Shown: piece by piece, positions 1 through 7,315 of the stretch
How positions within the stretch are numbered: position 1 is the stretch's first letter
Layout of the letters: every line of letters begins with the position of its first letter
Assembly (NCBI GenBank): GCA_028703995.1
Contig: JAQVLU010000009.1
Coordinates: 1-13,142, forward strand
Origin: Minisyncoccota bacterium
GTDB lineage: Bacteria; Patescibacteriota; Minisyncoccia; Minisyncoccales; Minisyncoccaceae
Length of the DNA: 13,142 nucleotides
Reading direction: 5' to 3'
Translations under genes and position numbers: made by a program
The notes under the pieces: model-generated
What the model saw: only the letters and a program-made list of their open reading frames with translations
Database searches by the model: none
Told to the model about the DNA's origin: nothing

Positions 1-24
1 TTTAATCTTATTTTTAATAATTAA

Positions 25-420
25 ATGTTAGCAAGAAAAAGGAAAAAAATAAAGGAGGGAAGGTTTAGTTTTAAGAAATTTCTTTTGTTTTTGCTTGTAA
101 TCATTGTTGTTGGATTTCTTCTTTATTCTTCTTTTAATTTATTTTTTAAGATAAGAGATCTTAATAAAGAATTAAAAAGTCTTGAAGAAGAAAGTGAAGA
201 GCTTTTAAAGCAAAGAGAATCTTTAAAGTTTAGTTTAGGCGAAGCTTATAGTGAGTCTTATTTAGAAAAAGTGGCTCGAGAAGACTTAAATTTTAAAAAA
301 CCCGGAGAAACTATTTTTATTATTAAAAAAGAGGGGGAAGCTTTAGAGGAAGATAAAGAGGAAAAAACAGAAACTTTAGTTGAAAAAATTCAAGCCTTTT
401 TGAAGTCTTTTAACAAGTAA
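25..420 (+). CDS. FtsB/DivIC-family septum formation initiator
   Basis: This is a small bitopic division protein of 131 residues. A basic N-terminus (residues 1-18, many K/R) precedes one hydrophobic segment at about 17-38. A Glu/Lys/Leu-rich stretch at about 42-70 looks like a coiled coil. Residues 80-100 carry the family signature, seen as YLEKVAREDL followed by KPGE and a hydrophobic strand. FtsB/DivIC proteins have this architecture and join the FtsL-FtsQ subcomplex at the septum. The acidic tail after residue 100 is longer than in E. coli FtsB. The ATG is the first possible start because an in-frame TAA (22-24) immediately precedes it. Only 24 bases lie upstream, so its promoter or upstream partners cannot be judged. 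FtsB versus DivIC cannot be separated by eye, so no symbol is given. Confidence 0.85.
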   Translation: MLARKRKKIKEGRFSFKKFLLFLLVIIVVGFLLYSSFNLFFKIRDLNKELKSLEEESEELLKQRESLKFSLGEAYSESYLEKVAREDLNFKKPGETIFIIKKEGEALEEDKEEKTETLVEKIQAFLKSFNK

Positions 421-430
421 CTTGTTTTTT
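412..430 (+). terminator. Weak intrinsic terminator overlapping the stop codon
   Basis: AACAAG (412-417) pairs with CTTGTT (421-426), followed by more T residues, so the T-run spans 425-430. The 3-nt loop is TAA, the stop codon of the FtsB-like gene. The stem has six pairs, only two of them G-C, so termination would be weak or partial. It separates the FtsB-like gene from the HIT operon. Confidence 0.42.
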
Positions 431-438
431 ATTTCAAA

Positions 439-447
439 TATGATAAT
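439..447 (+). promoter_or_regulatory. Possible -10 element upstream of the HIT gene
   Basis: Overlapping hexamers TATGAT (439-444) and GATAAT (442-447) each match the TATAAT consensus at 5 of 6 positions. They lie 9-12 nt before the HIT start, so a transcript would begin within a few bases of the ATG. I find no convincing -35 hexamer at normal spacing, because the preceding bases are occupied by the putative terminator. It would be the promoter of the long operon if real. Confidence 0.3.
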
Positions 448-456
448 CTTAAAATA

Positions 457-867
457 ATGGAAGAAAATTGTATTTTTTGTAAAATTGTAAAGAAAGAATT
501 GCCTTGCTTCAAGGTTTATGAGGACGATTTAGTTTTAGCTTTTTTAAACATTAATCCAGTAACCTTAGGGCATACACTTTTAATTCCAAAAAAACATTTT
601 GAAAACATATTTGATATAGATGAAAATATTTTAGAAAGAATCGCTGAAGTTTCTAAAAAGATTGCTTTAAAAATGGAAAGTATTGATGCTGAGGGAGTTA
701 CTGTTTTTCAATCAAATGGAAAAATAGCCGAACAAGAAATTATGCATTATCATATGCATTTAATTCCAAGAAGAAAGAGTGATACTTTTAGAATAAACAG
801 TGTTCTGAAACCACTTGTTTTAAATGAAGATCAGTTTAAAAATATTTTAGAAAAAATAAAAATATGA
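457..867 (+). CDS. HIT-family nucleotide hydrolase/transferase
   Basis: This 136-residue protein belongs to the histidine triad superfamily, whose members hydrolyse nucleotide phosphoramidates or dinucleoside polyphosphates via a nucleotidyl-His intermediate. The triad HYHMHL is at about 97-102 (H97, H99, H101), followed by IPRR. The N-terminal CIFCKI with C5 and C8 is typical of the zinc-binding HIT branch. The fold signature of this family (NPVTLGHTLLIPKKH, about 33-47) is also clear. Length is normal for a single-domain HIT protein. The start is the first ATG after the previous gene's stop in this frame, and homologues begin just before the CxxC. Its stop overlaps the next start as ATGA. 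The physiological substrate cannot be told from sequence. Confidence 0.95.
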   Translation: MEENCIFCKIVKKELPCFKVYEDDLVLAFLNINPVTLGHTLLIPKKHFENIFDIDENILERIAEVSKKIALKMESIDAEGVTVFQSNGKIAEQEIMHYHMHLIPRRKSDTFRINSVLKPLVLNEDQFKNILEKIKI

Positions 868-1916
868 TTAGTGAAATTTTTTTAAGTCTAGGAACCGTAA
901 ACGATTGGAAGTTAACTCTAATTTTCTTTTTTGGTTTGCTTTTTTTATTCAAGGGTTCTCAGTACTTACTTCTAAATAAGGTAAAAAGAATTGTTGAATC
1001 AACTAAAAATGATTTAGATGATTTTTTAATATCAGTTCTTTCGGGAACAAATTGGTTTATCAGCTTAGCTTTTGCTTTATTTATTTCTACTAAGTTTTTA
1101 AATTTATCAGTAGAAGCTAATAATGTTATTAATTATTTTGCGCTAGTTGCCTTTATTTTCTTCTTAGCTAGTTTTTTTCAAAAATTAGTAAACTACATTT
1201 CTTTTAAAAAATTTATTAATCATAAAGAAGAAGGCCGAGAGACAGACGCTTCTATTGTTAAAATATTAGCTAATATTGTTAATTGGGGGATTTGGATTCT
1301 TGCTGTTCTTTTAATTCTTCAAAACTCAGGTATTGATGTTGGAGCACTTCTTGCCGGAGCAGGAATAATTGGTATTGCGATTGCTTTTGCTTTAAAGGAA
1401 GTTTTAGCGGATCTCTTTGCTTGTTTCAGTATTTATTTTGATAAACCTTTTGAAGTTGGAGACTATGTTGTTCTCGAAGGGAACAGAAACGGAACTATAA
1501 AGAAAATTGGTTTAAGAACTACAAGATTAGAGACTCTAAGAGGAGAAGAATTAGTTGTTTCTAATAGAAAACTTACCGAATCTTTTTTAAGCAATTACAA
1601 GAAAATGAAACATAGAAGAGTAAATATTGAGATTAGCGTTGACCCAAAAACAACTTTAAAGAGTTTAATGAAGGGTAAAGAAATTATCGGAAAAGTTATT
1701 GAAAAACAAGAAGAAACAGATTTTAAATGGGCGATTGTTCTTCCTTTCGATGGTCATGCTTGGACTTATGACATTGTTTATTTAATGAATACTAAGAGCT
1801 ATAATAAATATGTAAGCGCTAAAGAAGGTATTGTTTTAGCGATTAGAAAAGCTTTTGAAAAGGAAAAAATTAAATTTGCTTCAAGTAGTCAAAAAATTAT
1901 TCTTAAAAAAGATTAA
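864..1916 (+). CDS. MscS-family mechanosensitive ion channel
   Basis: This 350-residue membrane protein opens under membrane tension and releases solutes on hypo-osmotic shock. Hydrophobic segments are seen at about 16-36, 62-80, 90-112, 135-153 and 157-178. The last is the Gly/Ala-rich pore helix of MscS (ALLAGAGIIGIAIAFA, about 161-176). It runs into the conserved PFEVGDYV (195-202) that opens the beta domain. LRTTRLETLRGEE and VVSNRKL continue that domain at about 217-237. The C-terminal alpha/beta domain extends to about 345. With five predicted helices it is somewhat larger than E. coli MscS (three helices, 286 residues). It overlaps the HIT gene by 4 nt and ends 5 nt before ftsZ, so it is almost certainly cotranscribed. 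Channel conductance and gating threshold cannot be inferred. Confidence 0.95.
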   Translation: MISEIFLSLGTVNDWKLTLIFFFGLLFLFKGSQYLLLNKVKRIVESTKNDLDDFLISVLSGTNWFISLAFALFISTKFLNLSVEANNVINYFALVAFIFFLASFFQKLVNYISFKKFINHKEEGRETDASIVKILANIVNWGIWILAVLLILQNSGIDVGALLAGAGIIGIAIAFALKEVLADLFACFSIYFDKPFEVGDYVVLEGNRNGTIKKIGLRTTRLETLRGEELVVSNRKLTESFLSNYKKMKHRRVNIEISVDPKTTLKSLMKGKEIIGKVIEKQEETDFKWAIVLPFDGHAWTYDIVYLMNTKSYNKYVSAKEGIVLAIRKAFEKEKIKFASSSQKIILKKD

Positions 1917-1921
1917 TCTAT

Positions 1922-3151
1922 ATGTCTAATCAAAAAAAACCTAAAATTAAAAAAGTAGTCAAAGAGGCGCCAAAAGATAATTCTACTAAAAAGATAAAAA
2001 TTAAGATTATCGGTGTTGGTGGCGGAGGAGGAAATATTATCAAAGAACTTTCTAAAAAATTAGATTTTTCTTCAAATAAGATAGATTTTACGGCGATTAA
2101 TACAGATGTTCAAGCCTTAGAAACCTTGCCAAGTAATCTTAAAAAGATTTCTTTCGGAGAGGGGGAAACAAAAGGTCTTGGAACAGGAAGAGATGTTCTT
2201 TTAGGAAAAAGAGTAGCTGAGGCTGAAGAAAAAAAGATTAAGAATGTTTTTTCTGACCAAAAAGACTTATACATCTTAGTTTCTTCATTGGGTGGTGGGA
2301 CTGGAACGGGAGCTATTCCTGTGTTTTCTAAAATTGCTAAAGATTTAAATTTAACTACGCTTGGTATTTTTACACTTCCTTTTTCTTTTGAAGGTAAAGA
2401 TAGAATGCGTGAGGCTCAAAAAGCAATCGAAGAAGCTGAAGCGAGTTTGAACGCGGTTTTAATTTTACCTAATGAAAAAATATTTAAATTCATTAAAGAT
2501 GATATTCCTTTTAATTCAGCCCTTGATGTTATTAATGATCAGCTCGCAAAGTCTATACAAGGACTTTTAAGCACGGTTTATTCTTCTGGACTAATTAATA
2601 TTGATTGGGCAGATATTAGGGCTACCATCGAAGGAGTAAGCCAAAGAGCTTACTTAAACACAGTTCAAATAAAATTAACTGATGATTTAAACTTATTTGC
2701 TAAAAGCTTACTTTCAAACGAACTCATTGATTATAATTTTACAAAATCAACAAACGTTCTTTTTAACATAGAAGGAGGAAAGAATCTATCAATGAAACAA
2801 CTTGCCTTTATTTCAGAAAAAATACATGAATTAGCCCCAGAAGCAAGAATAATTTTTGGATTAACTCAAAATCCAAAACTTAAAAATGAAATTAGGGCCA
2901 CTGTTCTTGCAACAGGCACAGTTAAAAAAGAAGAAAAAATATCTTTACCTAAAAAGAAAAAAGTAATCAAGCCTGCTACTGTTAAAAAGAAAAAAGTAGA
3001 AGAAGAGCTTAAAGAACTCGCGGATTTAGGAGTAGAGATTAATAGAAGAAATGCGGTAGAAATTAAAAAAGCCGAAGAAGAGGAGCTTAAAAAAGAAACC
3101 GAGGAAGAAGACATCTTCGAAATACCAGCATTTTTAAGAAAGAAAAAATAA
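1922..3151 (+). CDS. ftsZ: Cell division GTPase FtsZ (divergent core)
   Basis: FtsZ is the tubulin homologue that polymerises into the cytokinetic ring. Visible motifs are a Gly-rich T1 loop (GVGGGGGN, 31-38), the tubulin signature GGGTGTG (124-130), PFSFEG (153-158), the T7 catalytic loop NIDWAD (226-231) with both acidic residues, and IIFG...ATVLATG closing the core near 332. A linker rich in Lys and Glu (about 335-395) leads to EIPAFLRKKK (400-409), which matches the conserved C-terminal peptide that binds FtsA and other partners. Two segments depart from the usual FtsZ pattern. The T3 loop reads GLGTGRDVLLG instead of the GAGANP type, and the Gly-rich GxAxMGxGxAxG stretch after T7 is absent. 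A basic N-terminal extension of about 24 residues precedes the core. There is no alternative in-frame ATG before residue 162, so the start is secure. It starts 5 nt after the MscS gene and ends 1 nt before the GalU-like gene. Confidence 0.93.
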   Translation: MSNQKKPKIKKVVKEAPKDNSTKKIKIKIIGVGGGGGNIIKELSKKLDFSSNKIDFTAINTDVQALETLPSNLKKISFGEGETKGLGTGRDVLLGKRVAEAEEKKIKNVFSDQKDLYILVSSLGGGTGTGAIPVFSKIAKDLNLTTLGIFTLPFSFEGKDRMREAQKAIEEAEASLNAVLILPNEKIFKFIKDDIPFNSALDVINDQLAKSIQGLLSTVYSSGLINIDWADIRATIEGVSQRAYLNTVQIKLTDDLNLFAKSLLSNELIDYNFTKSTNVLFNIEGGKNLSMKQLAFISEKIHELAPEARIIFGLTQNPKLKNEIRATVLATGTVKKEEKISLPKKKKVIKPATVKKKKVEEELKELADLGVEINRRNAVEIKKAEEEELKKETEEEDIFEIPAFLRKKK

Positions 3152-3152
3152 T

Positions 3153-4031
3153 ATGAAAAGAATTACAAAAGCAATTTTTCCTATAGCCGGACTAGGAACT
3201 AGATTTTTACCAGAGTCAAAAGTTGTTTCAAAAGAATTAATACCCCTTGGAGCAAAACCTCTTTTGCATTATACAGTTGAAGAAGCCATCTTGTCAGGTA
3301 TAGAAGAAATCGCCTTTATTACTAGAAAGAATCAAAAAGGGGCTTTAGACTATTTCAAAGAAGATAAAGAACTTCTTCAAATTCTTAAGGAGAATAATAA
3401 GCATCGAGAGGTTTTAAAAATGGAGGAGCTTCAAGAAATGGCTCAAAAAATTAAATTTTCTTTTTATACACAAAAAAAACCAATGGGAGTAGCTAACGCT
3501 CTTTTTCAAGCCAAAGATTTTATTTTCAAAGAACCTTGCGCCATTTCTTTTTGTGACGACATTATTAAATCAGAAATCCCTTGTATAGAACAACTTCAAC
3601 AGATGTTTTTAACTTGTGGAAGCCCTATCTTAGCCATTAAAAGAATGCCCGTAGATAGACTTTCAAGTTATGGAGTTGTTAAAGTAGAAAAAATAGCGAA
3701 TAGATTCTATAAAGTAAAAAGTATTTCCGAAAAGCCAAAAATAGAAGAGGCTCCTTCTGATTTAGCGATTGTTGGAAGAATGATTTTGACTCCAGATGTC
3801 TTTGAATATTTGAGCAATAGTAAAGATATGATGGTAAAAGATAGATCAATTTCCGTAGCGTTAGGAGAAATGGCTGAGCTAGGAAAAGCTATTTACGCTT
3901 ATGAAATTGAAGGGGATTGGCTTGAATGTGGTGATATTAATTCTTGGTACAAGTCATTTTTAAAGATGGCGATGGAGGATCCTGACTTCGGAGAAAGTTT
4001 TAAAAAATATTTAAAAACTCTTAAGTTATGA
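3153..4031 (+). CDS. galU: GalU-like UTP-glucose-1-phosphate uridylyltransferase
   Basis: This 292-residue nucleotidyltransferase probably makes UDP-glucose from UTP and glucose-1-phosphate for envelope glycans. The N-terminal nucleotide loop AGLGTRFLP (12-20) is followed by KELIP (27-31), and VEEA at 42-45 is typical of GalU. QKKPMGVANAL (107-117) matches the GalU 'xPLGLGHA' segment. DD at 135-136 is the metal/nucleotide-binding acidic site, preceded by Cys where GalU usually has Gly. EKP (193-195) and VGR (207-209) match the sugar-binding half. The usual EIQLTDAI and 'DxGxxxGY' segments are replaced by RSISVALGEM (231-240) and LECGDINSW (257-265). Another sugar-1-phosphate or nucleotide specificity is therefore possible. 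Length is close to normal for GalU. Its TGA stop overlaps the trxB start by 4 nt. Confidence 0.83.
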   Translation: MKRITKAIFPIAGLGTRFLPESKVVSKELIPLGAKPLLHYTVEEAILSGIEEIAFITRKNQKGALDYFKEDKELLQILKENNKHREVLKMEELQEMAQKIKFSFYTQKKPMGVANALFQAKDFIFKEPCAISFCDDIIKSEIPCIEQLQQMFLTCGSPILAIKRMPVDRLSSYGVVKVEKIANRFYKVKSISEKPKIEEAPSDLAIVGRMILTPDVFEYLSNSKDMMVKDRSISVALGEMAELGKAIYAYEIEGDWLECGDINSWYKSFLKMAMEDPDFGESFKKYLKTLKL

Positions 4032-4945
4032 TTTCAGATTTAATCATTATTGGTGGAGGGCCAGCAGGAGTGACTTCAGCAATTTACGCTTCTAGAAACA
4101 ATTTAAATACTTTAATTTTTTCAGAAAATGTAGGGGGAATGCTTTTTAATAAAGCAGTTAATGTTGAAAATTATCCTGGATTTCCTTCTTTGTCTGGTTT
4201 TGAACTCGCCGAAAACTTAAGGAAACACTTAGAGGCTCAAGAAAAGGTTCAGATAATTGAGGAACAAATAAAAGAAATTAAAAAAGAAAACAATCTTTTC
4301 TATTTAAAAACAGAAAGCAAAGAATATGTTAGTAAGACAGTTATTGTTGCTTCTGGTTCTAAACCAAGAGAGTTAAATATTAAAGGAGAAAAAGAATTCT
4401 TAGGAAAAGGAGTGGGGTATTGTCCTGTTTGCGATGGTCCTTTCTTTAAGAATAAAGATATTGCGATTGTTGGTGGAGGAAACGCTGCTTTTGAATCAGC
4501 CATTTTTCTAAGTAACATTGCTAAAAAAATATATATTTTTGAAAGAGGGGAGCATTTTTTAGCAGACGGAAAGAATCAACAAAGAATAATGGCTATGCCA
4601 AATATTAAAACTTATACAAAAACAATTGTTTCTGAGATAAAAGGAGATAATTTCGTAAAAGCTATTTTAATAAAACAGGAAGACAAGTTAATCGAAGTAG
4701 AGCTTAGTGCGGTTTTTATTCAAGCAGGGTATACGCCTAAAACAGAATATTTAAAAGATTTAGTTGATTTAAATGAAAGAAAAGAAATTATTGTTGATGA
4801 AGATATGGCGACAAAAACAAAAGGACTTTTTGCCGCTGGAGATATTACTAATTCAAAAGTAAAACAAATTATTGTCGCAGCTGCTTCAGGGGCAATTGCA
4901 GGTTTATCAGTATATAACTATTTATTAAATTATGAGCAAAATTAA
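4028..4945 (+). CDS. trxB: Thioredoxin reductase-like flavoprotein with atypical NAD(P)H site
   Basis: This 305-residue low-molecular-weight thioredoxin reductase transfers electrons from a nicotinamide cofactor through FAD to a thioredoxin-like protein. The FAD loop GGGPAG is at 9-14, the redox-active pair CPVC at 132-135 (followed by DG, as in the family), the second dinucleotide loop GGGNAA at 149-154, and the FAD-contacting FAAGDI at 268-273. In E. coli TrxB the NADP phosphate is held by HRRxxFR. Here the aligned stretch reads ERGEHFL (172-178), so His becomes Glu and two of three arginines are lost, which suggests NADH or another donor. No thioredoxin is in the window, but a CPYC redoxin lies downstream. 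It overlaps galU by 4 nt and eno by 14 nt. Family assignment is firm; cofactor choice is inferred. Confidence 0.93.
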   Translation: MISDLIIIGGGPAGVTSAIYASRNNLNTLIFSENVGGMLFNKAVNVENYPGFPSLSGFELAENLRKHLEAQEKVQIIEEQIKEIKKENNLFYLKTESKEYVSKTVIVASGSKPRELNIKGEKEFLGKGVGYCPVCDGPFFKNKDIAIVGGGNAAFESAIFLSNIAKKIYIFERGEHFLADGKNQQRIMAMPNIKTYTKTIVSEIKGDNFVKAILIKQEDKLIEVELSAVFIQAGYTPKTEYLKDLVDLNERKEIIVDEDMATKTKGLFAAGDITNSKVKQIIVAAASGAIAGLSVYNYLLNYEQN

Positions 4946-6176
4946 AGGAATTAAAGCTAGAGAAATATTAGATTCAAGAGGAAATCCTACGATTGAGGTT
5001 ATGCTTGAAACAGAAGATGGTGCTTTTGTTGATTCAGCTCCATCAGGAGCTTCAACCGGGAAGAGAGAAGCTTTAGAGTTAAGAGATGGCGATGAGGGTA
5101 GATACTTTGGAAAGGGAGTTTTAAAAGCAGTGCAAGTAGCGCAAATGAATGTTTTAAAAGCAATTAAAGGATTTAAAACTACTGAACAAAAAGAAGTTGA
5201 TTTAGCGCTTATTAAACTAGACAATACAGAGAATAAAAAAAGAATGGGAGCAAACACAATGACTGCCATTTCTCTTGCTGTTGCAAGAGCAGGGGCAAAA
5301 GCAAGCCGAAAAGAATTATTTGAATATATTGCTCAAATTTCTAATAACGAAGTTAAATTACCTTCTCCTTGTTTTAATGTTATTAATGGTGGCAAACACG
5401 CTTCAAATGGCTTAGTTTTTCAAGAGTTTATGATTAATTTTGAAGGAAGAAGGTATAAAGATCAGCTTAGAATGGCTTCGGAAACTTATCATAAATTGAA
5501 AGAAATTATTGCTCTTAAATACGGAAAAGGAAGTACTAACGTTGGGGACGAGGGAGGTTTTGCTCCCGATATAAAGGATCCAAAAGAAGCTTTAGACTTA
5601 ATTGTTAAAGCAACTTCAAAATTAGATTATTTAAATGATTTAAATATTTTTTTAGATGTTGCTGCTTCAGAGTTTTACGATGCGTCAAAAAATAGATACA
5701 TTATAAACAAAGAAAATGTTTTAGATAGGGAAGAAATGGTTAAATATTATAAAGATCTTTGCTTAAAATATCCAATTAAAGCAATAGAAGATCCTTTTGA
5801 TGAAAATGATTACGAAGGTTTTAGAATGCTTAATCAAGAAATGCTTGGCAACCTTTTAATTATTGGAGATGATCTAACGACAACAAATGTTAAGTCAGTT
5901 GAAAAAGCTTATTCAAAGAATGCTATCAATGGACTGCTTGTTAAAATAAATCAGATTGGAACTGTTTCTGAAGCAATAGAAGCTACTAATTTAGCTAAAT
6001 CGTATAACTTTAAAATAATGGTTTCTCATCGTTCAGGGGAAACAATGGATGATTTTATCGCTGATTTTGCAGTCGGTCTTTCAGCTGATTATATTAAGTC
6101 TGGTGCCCCAGCTAGGGGAGAAAGAGTAGCGAAATACAATCGGTTACTTAAAATAGAACAAATACTTGGCTTATGA
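4932..6176 (+). CDS. eno: Enolase
   Basis: Enolase is the cytoplasmic lyase converting 2-phosphoglycerate to phosphoenolpyruvate. The protein has 414 residues, marginally shorter than the usual 420-430. The N-terminus AREILDSRGNPT is textbook, as is the mobile loop SGASTGKREA. Catalytic and metal residues can be matched: GDEGGFAP (proton-relay Glu), FLDVAASEF (metal Asp), IEDPFDEND (metal Glu), GDDLTTTN (metal Asp), LLVKINQIGT (catalytic Lys, with Ile where Pro is usual), SHRSGET and GAPARGERVAKYN near the end. The start 14 nt inside trxB is supported because homologues begin at exactly this point (MSKI...). Its TGA stop overlaps the mutase start by 4 nt, placing consecutive glycolytic steps in direct translational contact. 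Confidence 0.99.
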   Translation: MSKIKGIKAREILDSRGNPTIEVMLETEDGAFVDSAPSGASTGKREALELRDGDEGRYFGKGVLKAVQVAQMNVLKAIKGFKTTEQKEVDLALIKLDNTENKKRMGANTMTAISLAVARAGAKASRKELFEYIAQISNNEVKLPSPCFNVINGGKHASNGLVFQEFMINFEGRRYKDQLRMASETYHKLKEIIALKYGKGSTNVGDEGGFAPDIKDPKEALDLIVKATSKLDYLNDLNIFLDVAASEFYDASKNRYIINKENVLDREEMVKYYKDLCLKYPIKAIEDPFDENDYEGFRMLNQEMLGNLLIIGDDLTTTNVKSVEKAYSKNAINGLLVKINQIGTVSEAIEATNLAKSYNFKIMVSHRSGETMDDFIADFAVGLSADYIKSGAPARGERVAKYNRLLKIEQILGL

Positions 6177-7315
6177 AGAAAATACTTTTTACAATTTTAG
6201 ACGGACTTGCAGATAGAGATATTTTGGCTTTAGGGAACAAAACCCCTCTTGAAGCAGCAGAAACACCAAATCTTGATTACATGGCTGAAAATGGAGTTTT
6301 AGGACTTGTTGAGCCTTTTAAGTTTTTAAACGAGGCTTATCCTACTTCAGAAGGAGCTCATATTGGACTTTTTGGTTACAAAGATTATTTTTTAGGACGA
6401 GGACCTTACGAGGCTGCGGGAATTGATATGCCTCTTTATAAAGGAGATGTTGCCTTAAGGGTTAATTTTGCGATTATTAAGGACGGAATCATTAAAGACA
6501 GAAGAGCGAATAGAATTAAAGACACGGAGCCACTTATTAAAGCTCTTTCTCAAATTGAAATTAAAGGAGTTAAGTTTGATTTAAAAAAATCTAATGGACA
6601 CAGAGCAGTTCTTGTTTTAAGAGGAAATAATTTGTCTTGCGAGGTTACTTCTAATGATCCTAAAAAAGAAGGAGAAGCACCATTTAAAATCATTGCTAAA
6701 ACAAAAGAAGCAGATTTCACTGCAGACATTTTAAATCAATATTTGGAAAAGACGGCGGAAATTTTAAAAGATTTCGACGCTAATTATTTGCTTTTGAGAG
6801 GTGCGGGTGAGTTTAAGCCGATATATTCTTTTAAAGATAAATATGGAAGAGAGTCAGCTTGTGTTGCGGGAGGAGGTCTTTACAAGGGAATTGCCAAAAT
6901 GATTGGGATGGATGTTATTCCTGTTCCTTCTGCCACAGCAGACACAGATACTGATTTATGGGATAAAGTAGAAGCCGTGATAAAAGCTTTTGAAAAATAT
7001 GATTTTGTTTTTTTGCACATTAAAGGAACTGATGTTTGTTCTCATGATGGAAGATACGAAGACAAAAAGAAGTTTATTGAAAAAATAGATGTTTATTTTA
7101 AAAATTTGCTAAAATTAAAAGAAACCCTTATTATTGTAACAGGAGATCATTCCACTCCCTGTGAGCTCAAAGAGCATTCACTTGATTTAGTTCCTCTTTT
7201 AATTTATGGAAATGGAAAAGATGACACAACTTCTTTTTCAGAAAGAGAAGCTAAAAAAGGAAGTTTAGGAATAATAAAAGGAGAAGAATTATTAGATAAA
7301 ATATTAAATATATGA
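6173..7315 (+). CDS. apgM: Phosphoglycerate mutase, cofactor-independent, archaeal type
   Basis: This 380-residue enzyme interconverts 3- and 2-phosphoglycerate without 2,3-bisphosphoglycerate. It belongs to the archaeal (ApgM) branch of the alkaline phosphatase superfamily rather than the about 510-residue bacterial GpmI. LDGLAD (9-14) supplies the first metal Asp. TSEGAH (58-63) holds the presumed nucleophile S59, and GRGPYEAAGI (75-84) is characteristic of ApgM. VAGGGLYKGI (231-240), KGTD (284-287, D287), H291, GDHSTP (324-329) and H335 complete the two-metal site. The residue after the serine is Glu, where archaeal members I recall have Asp. It sits between eno and a redoxin with 4-nt overlaps on both sides, and its pathway partners eno and gap lie in the same operon. 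ApgM-type enzymes are known from some bacteria, so this is not by itself proof of transfer. Confidence 0.95.
   Translation: MKKILFTILDGLADRDILALGNKTPLEAAETPNLDYMAENGVLGLVEPFKFLNEAYPTSEGAHIGLFGYKDYFLGRGPYEAAGIDMPLYKGDVALRVNFAIIKDGIIKDRRANRIKDTEPLIKALSQIEIKGVKFDLKKSNGHRAVLVLRGNNLSCEVTSNDPKKEGEAPFKIIAKTKEADFTADILNQYLEKTAEILKDFDANYLLLRGAGEFKPIYSFKDKYGRESACVAGGGLYKGIAKMIGMDVIPVPSATADTDTDLWDKVEAVIKAFEKYDFVFLHIKGTDVCSHDGRYEDKKKFIEKIDVYFKNLLKLKETLIIVTGDHSTPCELKEHSLDLVPLLIYGNGKDDTTSFSEREAKKGSLGIIKGEELLDKILNI

Noticed and set aside
2935..3105. Short DNA repeat array in the FtsZ linker
   Set aside because: Recurring AAAAAG/GAAGAA units reflect Lys/Glu codons in a disordered linker and show no fixed period or spacer pattern.
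2866..3114. Minus-strand open frame of 82 codons opposite the FtsZ tail
   Set aside because: It is the mirror of the Lys/Glu-rich linker (AAA/GAA codons give Ser/Phe-rich protein on the other strand), with no family features.
4300..4518. Minus-strand open frame inside trxB
   Set aside because: It lies wholly within a strongly supported gene and its translation shows no recognisable motif.
4925..5269. Minus-strand open frame of 114 codons opposite the start of eno
   Set aside because: Enolase is unmistakable on the plus strand; the antisense translation is a composition artefact.
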